The notes below the pieces were generated by a model. It worked only from the letters and a program-made list of their open reading frames with translations. It had not been told where the DNA came from and made no database searches. The translations under genes and the position numbers were made by a program. DNA of 64,000 nucleotides from Halichondria panicea (Eukaryota > Porifera > Demospongiae > Suberitida > Halichondriidae): positions 3,432,501 to 3,496,500 of the forward strand of contig NC_087384.1 in NCBI RefSeq assembly GCF_963675165.1, read 5' to 3'. The number at the start of each line of letters is the position of its first letter. Positions within the stretch are counted from its first letter, which is position 1. Below, in pieces: positions 36,501-47,254 of this stretch.

Positions 36501-39500
36501 TCACCAGCGGCATATGTTAAATCTAGGCTGGATATGGGACTACACGTAGCTTGCTTGTCAACAACTTTGGCATATGAAACTAAAACTGCTTCAGGTGTAG
36601 TAATGACAGTCGTCTCGGATGAAGTGTCATTGGTAGCCTGCCGAATTTTACTCAACATTTGACTCATCGTGCTAGTACTTGGAAGTTCGTTTTTTAAAGT
36701 CTTTGCTGCAGAAAGCTTGCTTAAATCAGCAGCTGAAGAGCCACTTAGAGGAGTTTGCAACTTTCGCAGTTGGGTTACAGAATTAGGCAATAAACTTACT
36801 TTCTGCAAATTCAATGGGGTCAGTACAGATCCATTCACAGAAGGTATTGGCATGGCAGAGTAAGGGGATTGCATTGATTCGTCAATAACAAGGAAGTCAT
36901 TGCAAGAAGTATCAAGTTTTAACCAGTTGCTGGTATTTAGGTCAACACCAGAAGACACATCGGATGGTTCTTTCATTGCTGCCTTTTCATGCAGTTCAGT
37001 TGGTTGAATAGTGTGCGTAAGGTTCATGTACTCATTCTCAGAGCCATTAACAGCTTTGAATTCGTGGGAGCTACAGGTGTATTCTAAATCGGGCTGTCTA
37101 ATTTCCTGGGAACTTGTTTCAGTGAAAAAATTTGACACATTGTACGTTTCATTTTGTTGGACCTGCTGACAATTGACTGCTCCATTGTTGTACGTATGTT
37201 CCTCCATTCCGTTGTTGGACTTCCCAGAGGGAGACTCAGCTTTTGCTTCAGACCGAACATCTACTAAACAACTGATTGGGCTGTCGCACAGAGAGGGTGC
37301 ATTAAAAGAAAAGGATTGGTTGCATGGACCAGAAGGAAGTTTAACAGTTACATCAACAGACTGTTGGCAGGAAGATGTCTGGGCAATGCCACCAGGTGTG
37401 GTGCTGCATGTTTTAAATGGGCTGCAGAAAGCATCACTTTGACTGGTGGCTGTGAAATCTAGGCTCTCTTTTGCGACACTAGTGGTTTTAGGTACCGGGC
37501 AAGTCAAATTTGTGGTTTCAGAAGTACAAAAGGATCCATTCAAGAGTGCTCCCGGGGAGAGCAGAGAAAACGACGAGTGTTGTTGATCACTTGGTTGCAT
37601 GGTCATGTCCATACTGAAGCTTTTGTTGACAGTTATATTTTCTTTTAAGTTGAGATGAGCAGCATTTTCATCTTTTGAGCGTAATGGCTCTAGAGAAAAG
37701 ACAATAAAACATCACATAATTGTGTAATTACAATGGAGCACCAAGATGATCATGGTATCAATTGTAGTGTCATGGCAACATTTGGCTTTCAAGCCGAATA
37801 TCTGTGTGCTAGCACAGCCATCTAGGGGAGTCTGGGGGCATGCCCCCCCCCCAGCCAGAAATTGTGTTTAGACCGTCTTACATCGCATCTGGTGCATTCT
37901 TAGGAACTGTGGTGTCAGCGTTAGGGTTATGGTTATTAATGTAAAATAATAGTATTTAATAAAAATGCAGAAATTAAATTGAACTACTTTAGCTTCAATT
38001 TCCTGGACTGAATGGTAGGTACTATAAGTTATCAGATAAAAGCCTTTCTCAAAAGTCGCTCTTGAATCGCCCTCTGTACTTGCAGACAGTGACTTGAAGA
38101 AATTGTGGACGAATAGAACAGAAAGAGTAGAAGACAGCAGTTTAATTAAAGTAGCTTCGTAAAGAACTCATTATTGTAATAATTATTGTTGTTATAAATT
38201 TTAAGCAGAGCGCTTTCTTTGTTTCGTTGGTGTGTCACAGAGGCTGTAACATAGTGTATATTTTCAATACAAAAATTTACAATTGCCAGGGGGGCACTCG
38301 TCCCCCCTTCTACGAAGCCCTGATGTTTATCTCATCGCAGGAGTACTACATTTGCACCGCTGCTTATCAAATACGTAGGTGGATCAAGGCACCAATTGAT
38401 TATGCGCCATTCAGTTATTTGGCTTGCCACTGGAACCAAGGTGTCAGGGTTCTACTGCACTACAACAGTTCGGAAATTTACTAAAAAGCGGTATCAGTCA
38501 TTATAATTTTATACTCATTACTAATTTGGAAAATCAGCCTTGAGACGGACAGCATTCGCCGTTGCAAGCGGCCTCAACAATTGGCTGATTGCTTTCTTTT
38601 TAGGTGAAGTTGTTGATGACCCCATTATAACTATATTATACCTGTAGCTGACAACAATAATGAAAATTTGATGCGAGCAGCTGACCAGACACACGTTCGC
38701 AAGTAATCACTAAGTGTAACACAGTGGAGCAGCACAAAAGTGTAATCATTACCAGCTGGCAGTGAACATTCCTTCATTGCGTTTCTCTCTCCCTCTTCAG
38801 CGGAATTGCTATCCTCACAAACCTAAAAAAACACACAGCAGGTTCCATTATTGGTCTTACGTGTTCTAGTTATAATTATGTATGTGTAGTAGTAGTGCAG
38901 TAGCATATAATACTGTCTAGCTGACACAATAATGAGGGAATCACAAATCACCTCGAAGCTCTCTTCACTGAGACAAAAAGATCTCTCAAGTTTGGGTATT
39001 ATGGAGAGTCTTTGAAACTTGGATCCAGTATCAGAGGAAATTCTTCGCCTCTTCTTTCCCATTGGTGTTGATATCTGTATAACAGTTTCAGCATCCTCTT
39101 GAGCCTGCATCAATGTTATATGGTTGAGCGAAACTATCACTAGCATTTTTCTTGAGTAAAAATATTGTGATTAACACAATCTCCCACATCATCCAAAAAA
39201 TAAATTATTATGATTGCATCCATGGAATTACATGTAGTGGTGGATCAAGGGTCAGTTCGTTGGGGTTGGCTACTGGCTGAGTCAGCTGATCTAGCTAGCT
39301 ACCATCAGCCACATTTGCACCACATGGTCGTGGTGATCTAGCCAGTGGCGTGTCTAACCAGGGGCTTTGAGCAGACAACCATGAAACTGATGATGATGTA
39401 GCTATCAGTACTGGGGGCTAACGGGTGTTAATCATTTACTTTTTTGTGTGTGACACTTTTTAGAACCCTCCTTTCCAAATCCCACCGCTGTACATGTACA

Positions 39501-41200
39501 TACAGGTAAAGGAGGATAGGTGCAGCATTTAGGAGGGGTACAACGTATGTTCCTCTAAGTTCATTCTGTTTAATTGCGACGTATATGTATTTCTTGCACT
39601 TATAATTATATAAAATTATGTGACATAAACTCTAGTACTAGCAAAACTAATACTGAGTTGAAAGCTAAAAGTGTAACATAGCTGTATGAAGCCGTTTGAT
39701 GTTGATTCATGAAATAGTCACTATAGCCTACGAGTAATTGAAGACAACCTGTTCCAAAATTAAAAACACGGTAGCAGTACAACTTCCTACTAACCTGCAT
39801 GTATATGTATACCGTATAGCAGGTAATTTCCGGGGGTCAAAACATTTGTGGTTGCAAGAGCATTGATGATCGCTTCATTTGTGGTAAAATATTTGTGCTC
39901 GGGGGATGCAACCACAATATTTTCAGAAATGATACTCACAGCTCTAACCACAGTCATGCAAGCTAGTTGAAATATGGCATGTAGTGGAATATTAGATAAA
40001 AACTTACAGGCAGGGCATTTTCATCTCTAGGCTGTGCATCATCAGCTGCAAACAACGAAATAGACAAAGAATTCGAATATTGGGCAACTAACCTGCTGTA
40101 AGGGTAGGCTGATCTCCTCGAAAATCTCTGTTAGGAGAAAATAACACAATGATACACAAATAAATAATACATGTAACAAAGGCAGGTAAAGTCCAATGTG
40201 AAAACTGAAACAGCAGCGGGCATTATACTCACTTGATTTGAACTGTGTTTGCGAAGCTGACACGTTTGTTCTTGGGATACCTGTGATGTTGGTAGAAAAA
40301 GTTTTGACCAGCTTAGCAAGTACTTCCTGTAAGTACAGTGGGGTACCACTAACCTGTCATCTGTTGAGAAATTATGAACTTCATCAAGTGGTCGGGAAAC
40401 CTTTAAGATCTGTATACATTTTGCATAAATTTACGCTGCTACACTTTACGATGTTCTCATGACTTACTGATGAACGTCTACTTGACTTGGATCTTCGCTT
40501 CCTAGAAACCAAAATATAACTTCAATGACAAGAGCTAGATCTAGTACTGTAATTCTGAATGTATATTACCGTAAGCTGGGGGCAAAATATTCGTGGTTGA
40601 ACACTGGACCACGAATATTTTACCCACGAATGAAGCGACCTTACCTGCAGTGCAAGCAGCATAAGATCCACGAACTGACTAAATATTGCTCAACCACGAA
40701 TATTTTGCCCCCTGAAAATTACCTGTATACAGTAGTGGCTATGACTTAATTGTAACATAATGGAGACTGTTGTAAGAGCTTGGGATGAAATAATTAGACA
40801 GTGTGTGCTCTAGACACTCTTGTAAATTTCTAACCTCTCCTCTCAAAGTACAATGTAGCGACAGCTGTGTTAAAAATAATTATGTCACATACTACAATTC
40901 CAGGCCAGTCATTGAAAAAATGTTACTAGCTAGCTATAGATGGTCTGTGCGTGCTGTTAAAGACAAATAGACCAATAAAATACTGAGCCAGCCACCTCCT
41001 ATTAGATGCAACCCTCTAAATATGCTACACCTGCTAGGGCATCAGCATAACATTTCAACCTACAACAGAAGATCCTCTAGCTAGCTAGCTCTGGCCTCAA
41101 AAAAATAATGTTGTTTTAAATCGAGGAACCTACGTAGATCAAATATAAATTATAGCCATGTTAACTATTAATCATGGATACATAAATCTCACATGTTCAT
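33501..41200 (-). CDS. KNL1: KNL1-like kinetochore scaffold protein
   Basis: Fifteen exons (minus order): 41193-41200, 40468-40501, 40354-40400, 40233-40280, 40093-40127, 40008-40045, 38952-39104, 38753-38822, 36327-37689, 36165-36277, 35946-36103, 35582-35643, 33745-33959, 33624-33694, 33501-33563; 2478 bases, 825 residues, every phase fitting. KNL1 is the outer-kinetochore scaffold that recruits BUB1/BUB3 and PP1. Seen: a basic N-terminus (KRRSKSSRRSS) and KRVSFANTVQIK at residues 35-46, the PP1-docking RVSF motif in the same context as vertebrate RRVSFADTIKVF. The large central exon is Ser/Thr-rich with MELT-like motifs: MDMT (171), LDFT (221), VDVT (256), MNLT (366), LDLT (533). The C-terminal part (YYWTLKFWDKKSIQITL onward) could be the RWD region, but I cannot prove it. 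It is shorter than human KNL1 (over 2300 residues). The start, an 8-base coding exon, is inferred from phase and is the least certain part. Confidence 0.75.
34256..34600. mobile_element. MITE-like repeat with TACCGTATTTAATTGAACGCCC end
   Basis: Left TACCGTATTTAATTGAACGC, right AAACGCCCGGGCGTTTAATC followed by AAGTAAATA; AAACGATAAACGCCCATG and GGAGATAAACGCCC also pair loosely. The right terminal TACGGTA is missing. It lies in the KNL1-like gene between exons 12 and 13. Confidence 0.5.
35035..35510 (-). mobile_element. Reverse, diverged TGCCTCGG-family copy
   Basis: On the minus strand it begins TGCCTCGAGGGGTAGCCGCA and contains GCTTCTATATAGGCTTCTAG-like and CAAGAGTCAGAAAGAGCTG words of the family. 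It is followed at 34755-34810 by a copy of the GCCTCTCGCC repeat. It lies between exons 12 and 13 of the KNL1-like gene. Confidence 0.5.
39810..39930. repeat. Partial TACCGTATAGCAGG element
   Basis: Begins TACCGTATAGCAGGTAATTT and contains AAACATTTGTGGTTG and CAACCACAATATTTT, but lacks a clear right end. It is a decayed relative of 651-874, in an intron of the KNL1-like gene. Confidence 0.5.
40567..40734. mobile_element. MITE-like element, close relative of 651-874
   Basis: Left TACCGTAAGCTGGGGGCAAA ATATTCGTGG; right CCACGAATATTTTGCCCCCT then TGTATACAGTA. Internal ACCACGAATATTTT words repeat. It lies in the first intron of the KNL1-like gene. Confidence 0.75.
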
Positions 41201-41485
41201 GCTGCCTCCTGTTAAACTCTGGTTCGCTGTGATGCAGATCTGACGTTTATTAGAGAGCAGTGCTAGTGGGAGCCGGATCTAGATTACTTAAGATCTTAGG
41301 ACCTATTATTGGTTCAAATCTTGTTCGTGGGACAAAAATCACGTGGAAGTCACCTGACGTGTATAGTGCTTGCTTTTTACTGCTGGACTTTCTAACTACT
41401 GACCGAAATCTACACCAGATCTACACGTTTTAATAGACTGCATTGCAGCTTTCTGGCCAGATCAAGCCATTGATTTTGTTGAGTC
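41201..41485. promoter_or_regulatory. Divergent promoter region KNL1-like / LHX
   Basis: The 285 bases between the two start codons. Motifs seen: ATTGG (inverted CCAAT) at about 41308-41312, a CACGTG E-box followed by GAAGTC at about 41341-41350, and several AGATCT words. A shared two-way promoter is inferred from spacing. Confidence 0.55.
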
Positions 41486-44400
41486 ATGATGACTCCATTC
41501 ATTTGCAGAGGGTGTGAACAACCCATCATGGAACGTTACTTGATGAAAGTTCTAGACAAGTCATGGCACATGCACTGTGTGAAGTGTTCTGACTGCCAGT
41601 GTGTTTTGAGTGAAAAGTGCTTTTCGCGAGATAGCAAGCTCTACTGCAAAACTGACTTCTTCAAGTGAGATTACAATAATTTTTTGTCTACCCGTAATTG
41701 ATGTAATTACAGCGCCAGAAAAAATAATTCCAGTTCTGAGTGGCGCATCTTTTAGAACCCCAAAAATTGCGTTCATCTCAGCTGGGCGCCTAAATTATGT
41801 GGCGCTTATGTTGTACATCTAGGGCATGATTTTAACTTGCTAGCTAGCTGTACCGTTGAGAGGCGACTCGTGAACAACATTCATGACTGTAGCTATGGGT
41901 CAGAAAATTGTTCAGCAGTATGATGGAAGTCAAAGATGCAGGATGATGGTCTTGATGTCTCAAACAAGCCTTGTTATAAGGCCAGAAAAATAATTACAAC
42001 AACAATAAGCGCTTCTTTTAGGGCCTCAAAAATTATGCTGATGCTGACATGGCACTTAGTTATGGTTGCGCTATGTAATTACATCAAGTATGGTACTTCT
42101 CTTTATTGTGTACATGTATATACGTAGGCGCTATGGGACGAAATGCGGGAGCTGCAACATTGGGCTTTGTCCAGAAGACCTTGTGAGGAAGGCGCTTAAC
42201 AAAGTGTACCATGTTCAATGCTTCTCCTGTGCCATGTGTCGTAAGCAAATGAGCACTGGAGAGCAGCTGTTTCTGATTCAAGTAAGGAAACATTTGTTCA
42301 TTCACCTTTACAATCTCTGCCTGCTTACTTACTTGGTGGTATTTGGGTCTAGATCGCTGGCCCATCCAAAAGCATTCATTCTCGTTCTTTGCATTGTATA
42401 CTAAATATGAATATCGTTAATATTGGCCTGGCCGCGCCTCTAACCGTAGAGCTCAGCTTGCTGCTGAGAAGGGGAGGAGCTGGGAATTAAGCCAACAAAT
42501 GCATTACGTAAGGGCTAATACAATCTAATTGATGCTGAAATTCAAGAAGTGGAGAGAGAGACAGACAGTAGTGGTGCATGATTTTCTGCAGCAGAACGAA
42601 TGCTTGATAGGCTTTAAACCCGTCCTCCCTGTTGGGACACGCTCATCTGATTTGGGTCCTAGAGTCTGCATGCAATCATGCATTATATATAGTAGTTGCA
42701 CCACATAAACACCCGCGGGGGGGGAGGGCGGACAACATCACGCGAGCACAAATAGTGCTGAGTGAGGCACATTTTTTACATTGAGTGAAATTTGTCGACT
42801 TACCCCGACCGGGCTGTTTGTTTGTGATTCTGAAAGCTGATGAGAGTCATAGCCAGTAGAATCTCTCTTAGCTACAGACATTCAGTCTGTGCGACTATAG
42901 TAGCTCACAAACCTATTGGAAGTGCTTACAATATCAAGGATAGCTTCAGCTGTGGTACAGAGGCTTGCAAAACCTCCTTTTTACACCGATTTCCCCCCAA
43001 ACTATGGAGAAGAATTGGTTTGGAATGAGGCTAAGAATTCAATCATGTTACATAATGGTTCACCCTTGTCTGACCTCCATGATGTACACCATCTTGTTCT
43101 TGTGCAAATTTACATAGACTGGATTTTTGTTCCTTTCTTTAGATTAGACTAGTTATTAGAACCAGTAGGTTTGTATTCGGATTGTTGTACTAACCCTAGT
43201 AATAATTTAAAACTATGTTTTACACATTTTCAAACTGTCCTATCTGTGCGCTGCAGGGAAAGACCAAAACTGATTGGATAGCTGGATTTTCCAAAAAGCA
43301 CAAAGTCTAAAATGGCTGCTGCATCACAGTAGTCACTCTTGCAGCTACCAAAGGCTAGCGTTTTAGTGCAGAGCTAAATGAAAGCACCACGGGTCGATAC
43401 CTCGGTAGATGTGTCAAAGCTATAATTATCGATAATTACTACAGGCGAAGCTCTTTTTCTATGATTGGGTCAAAGTTCAGAAAATGGGCATGTTATTACT
43501 CATAAGCTATTTATTTTGTCATCACAACATTATTTTTGTAACTTGCAATAATTATCAATGAAAAGATAATCGAGAACAATGAAACAACGCTAGCTACAAT
43601 AATAATTAACTCAGAGTTTATATGTCTTGTAATCCAATGAAATGGGGTAAGGATTTTGGCGTCAAATTTTGTTGACTGCATATATATAGCTTCCAGGTTG
43701 TCTTTCTGACCAGCATTCGACGCCTGAAGCTTTCTGGAGGGCAACTCTTGTTCATAGATACCTTAATTATGTTCAGTATCCTTAAATCACTATATTATAC
43801 TCTACAGTCGCCATATATTAGCCTACAAAAACAGCTAGAAATGGCCGTTTCTTTGTTGTAACTTACTCTCTTGGGAACAACTTTTTGAGTGGCAAATTTG
43901 AGCGTGGGTGGAATAGTATACTGACTGTAACCTTAAGTAAACCAATAAAGAACACTCAGTATAACGGACAAAACCTCTTACACCGGAGGTTCTACTGTAC
44001 ACAGTAAGTGCAGTATAGTGGTAGTGCAGTAGTAGCTCATGGAATATCTCTTCTACATTGTAGTGAGATGTTCCTGAGCATTAATTAGTTTACCTCTACT
44101 ATACTGCACTTACTGTGTATATAGTAGGTACCAGGCGGGACATTTCAAAAGTTGCGTTTTTCGAGGGCAGACAAAAATTAAAACTGGGATAAACTGCCAC
44201 TCACCAGTATTTCACATGCAAAGATATTGGTGGGTGCATGGTTTCCTGGCATTGAAAACACGAATATTAGAACTGGTGAGGGCGCTTTAAGGTATTTTTA
44301 AGACTTTATTTCAATCTTACTTCTTTTGTTTTTGGGAATAATAGCACATGTATTGCAAACTGAAAAAATGCCGTCAATGTAAATTTGCTTGAATGTTGAA

Positions 44401-47034
44401 TTCTCCAGTAATAATCGAAAATGTTCATGAGCTTGCACTTTTCCTAATACCGTATAGCTAGCGGCCCAAAAATTCTGCGAATTCTGCGAATGAATGAGTA
44501 AACGCAGAAATATTATTCGCAAATGCTTATTAACCATGCCTAATTTAACAGTTGAAAGTTTAATTCGCAGAAATATTATCCGCAGAAGGTCTTTTTACAG
44601 CTATATTCGCAGAATTTTTGGGCTGCAGCTATAATTATAATTATTACAAAATACAGAATGAAAGATTTCTCTGTGAGCAGTGCTACGAAGTCACAGCACA
44701 GCAGAGTGTTGCTGCTAAGAATGTCTCCGTCAACGCAGCCCCAGGAGGCTTACATCCCACGCAGGAGCCTGTAAAATTAGGTATTTGACAGCTCTTTAAA
44801 ATTTTATTGTTGCCCTAAAAATTATTTTATAGTACAATACAATTGATCACAGCATGTAATAATGAATTATACGTATACTTCATTTGAGTGGCAGCTACAA
44901 GTCAGCTAGCGGAACAAGCATCTGTATCCCTGCATTCTCCTGCTAATAATGCTGATAGTAAAAAGACAAAACCAAGAACCTCCATTACTCCAAAACAGCT
45001 GGAAGTGTTGACCCAGGCTTATATTGAAGATCAGCACCCTTCAAAACAAGTACGTGAGGAACTTGTCGCTTCAACTGGATTGGAAATGAAGGTACGTACT
45101 CTGTGCGCATGCGCCGGAGGCATACGGTGGTGTGTTTGTTTTTCTATGCTGTGTGTGTTACTGCTGTATCTGCTCTACCGCTCTGCAAGTAATAGCTTCT
45201 ATAGTGAATTTTGACTCGTGGATTTGCACATTAAAGCTTTGTTGGTGAGCTTTGGCTACTATGAAGGCCATTGCAGTCTCTTCAGACTCGCGTAGCAAAC
45301 TCTGTCGATTAATTGTAGTAGATATTCGTCACCCTTGGGACAGTGCAGCTTGGCCGAAATAGCGAGGTGGCTGTATTTCAGAAGATAGCCGCGGCTAAAA
45401 AACCGACCTTACCTTGAATTTAATGACTAGTCTCAAGTAAGTCTCAAGGATAAAAATAATCATTCTGCTCTCTATTTAGTGTAATCCAATTTTATCTTCT
45501 AAACCATACCATATATCCGGCCGTAATAAACGTATTTGAAAACCTAGTTTGGGGCAGCCAGTACTGGCCAGTATACGGAATAGCGAGTGGCCGCATTTCC
45601 ATGTGAGTTTTGTGCAGTAAACATCTAGCTAGCAATCCGTCATAATGTAATTATGTGAGTGCTCTATTAAATGTGCAGGTGATACAAGTGTGGTTTCAAA
45701 ATCGACGTTCCAAGGAGAAGCGTGATGCCAGCTACCGTGAGGCTTTAAAAGATGAACCACAAATCCAAGATGGGGTGTCAGCTTCATCGATTCCTCCGGG
45801 TGCTACTGGTAAGGGATATGAGCTCAGACAAGGCTACTGCTTAATATTTGGAACCCACATTTTTTCACCGAAGCAATCCTATTTTTCTCAATAGTCTATA
45901 ATTATATCAATGGAGATGGCCCCGGTTGAGGCGCCAAGCCAAAGCTCAGCTATTAAATACATACATGCAGGGAATCAGAATAGCAAGAAGTGGGACCATG
46001 ATAGTTGAGCTACATGTAAAAAGGATGACAAAACTTTAATGACCATGCATACATACATATATGACTGCTGCACAAAGCAACTCTTTTCTCACTCTTGCAG
46101 GTACCAGTAGCTAGCATTCTAGTGCAGAGCTAACTATATACGGATGGTGATAACAAAACTCAAAACTAGGTATACTGTATTACTAGAATATTTTGCGGAT
46201 GAAAAACCTTTGCAAATGAGCCAAATGAGCCAAAAAATTGACCTTCTGCATTCTGGCAAAGATTGTGTGTATTTACATGTACTACTAGTAATTTAGGTTT
46301 TGCGATTTTATTATTGTTTGGATCTTTTTTAGCAACTATCATGGTGGATCATTTCCCACTCGTTTGCACCAGATTCCCCATGCATGCAGTATAAATGTTC
46401 CATGAAAATGTTTAGGGTTCAGGTGCTTCCACCGAGGTATTAGCACCCGAGGTACTTTCATAGAATTATGCATGCGCAAGCGGGTATGCGGTAGTGTGTT
46501 TGTGTGTACACGTATGTCTGCATGTGTAGATTGCTACAGCTGCTCAAGAATCAGCAAGTAAGAGTTTCTATAGGCTTTGTTCTCAAGTTATGCCTAGTTT
46601 TGCTTACTTGGAATGTTTTCAGAAGAGTGCATGCATGCGTAGCAATGGAGTGTTGCTACTCTAGCTACTTAGTAGTTAGCTCTGCACTAGAACGCTAGCT
46701 ATTGGTAGCTGCAATGCAGCAGCCATAATTTTAGACTTTGTACTTTTGGCATCTTTCTTTTTTTAAGCATCAATCATGGTCAATCGTTTTCCTGCAATTA
46801 TAATTATAGGAATAGGTTTTTGTTATGCAGCTTTTACACATCCACCATTCACCAGCACTCACGGTGCTTTCATTATACAATTGTTGCGTAAATAATAAGA
46901 TGTATGTTGATCGAGTGAGTCACTCAGGATCCGGTGTACTGTATTTACAACAGTGTATATCCTTCGATGTCTGAGCAATATGTAAGTAGTGTGACTGTTA
47001 TCAATTGTCTAATTTTGCAGTTACTGGTCTCTAA
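41486..47034 (+). CDS. LHX1/5: LIM-homeobox transcription factor, LHX1/5 (Lim1) type
   Basis: Six exons: 41486-41664, 42128-42281, 44657-44780, 44895-45091, 45679-45808, 47021-47034; 798 bases, 265 residues, phases all consistent. It is a DNA-binding developmental regulator expected in the nucleus. LIM domain 1 starts [15 protein letters not shown] and runs to KLYCKTDFF, with the zinc-ligand series C-x2-C, H-x2-C, C-x2-C, C-x2-D. LIM domain 2 starts [14 protein letters not shown], has [10 protein letters not shown], and ends across the intron with FLCEQCY. The homeodomain (about residues 175-234) reads [16 protein letters not shown] and [15 protein letters not shown]; an intron falls between K and VIQVW, a common homeobox intron site. 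The LIM wording ([24 protein letters not shown]) is closest to LHX1/5. The tail after the homeodomain is short and the last exon codes only four residues, so the C-terminus is the least certain part. Alternative start: the next codon, 41489. Confidence 0.93.
43325..43425 (-). repeat. Reverse fragment of the TGCCTCGG family
   Basis: Contains CACTCTTGCAGCTACCAAAG, GCTAGCGTTTTAGTGCAGAG and ATGAAAGCACCACGGGT, the reverse complement of the family's 3' part. It lies in LHX intron 2. Near-identical wording occurs at 46090-46130. Confidence 0.6.
44448..44640. mobile_element. MITE-like element with TACCGTATAGC end and TTCTGCGAA core
   Basis: TACCGTATAGCTAGCGGCCC, AAAAATTCTGCGAATTCTGC on the left; TTCGCAGAATTTTTGGGCTG CAGCTATA on the right. 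ATTATTCGC/GCGAAT words repeat inside. It ends about 16 bases before LHX exon 3, so it supplies the sequence around that exon's branch-point region. Confidence 0.65.
45108..45600. repeat. Fragment of TGCCTCGG family plus reverse CTATTCCGG element
   Basis: 45108-45300 carries GCGCATGCGCCGGAGGCATA CGG and further blocks of the common family. 45330-45600 carries GGGACAGTGCAGCTTGGCCG, CGAAATAGCGAGGTGG and GGAATAGCGAGTGGCCGCAT, the reverse of 14075-14365. Both lie in the homeodomain intron of the LHX gene. Confidence 0.6.
46171..46310. repeat. Left half of a TATTACTAGAAT element
   Basis: TATACTGTATTACTAGAATA then TTTTGCGG, AAAAACCTTTGC and AATGAGCC match the element at 26115-26335 read from its other end. 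The second half is missing. It lies in the last LHX intron. Confidence 0.55.
46464..46875 (+). mobile_element. TGCCTCGG-family copy in last LHX intron
   Basis: GCATGCGCAAGCGGGTATGC GGTAGTGTG at the left, AGAACGCTAGCTATTGGTAG in the middle, CAGCACTCACGGTGCTTTCA at the right. It follows directly on a partial copy ending CCGAGGTATTAGCACCCGAG. Confidence 0.65.
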
Positions 47035-47254
47035 GTGAATCACTGGACCGGCATTCCATTCCTTTCGTCTACATCTCCAAACCATTATATTTACAGTTTG
47101 TATTATTAGCTTGTGTACTATACCCTCATTAGATCACAACCCCATTCATCTTACAATTTTGTGTTTTGCTTGTGCAGTTGGCTACCATCACAACAAATAT
47201 TTCAATGGTACAAACACTGTAAAGAAGTTAATACTACATATCCTGTCCTAACTG
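47035..47254. other. Convergent gap between LHX and EIF4H stops
   Basis: 220 bases that must hold the 3' ends of both transcripts. No repeat or extra gene is seen. Confidence 0.7.

Noticed and set aside
36465-37442. Several plus-strand frames of 60-90 codons
   Set aside because: They are shadows of the long minus-strand exon of the KNL1-like gene.
40131-40349. Minus-strand frame of 72 codons reading through the RVSF exon in another frame
   Set aside because: It ignores good splice sites, and the alternative frame loses the RVSF motif, whereas the spliced frame keeps phase with all neighbours.
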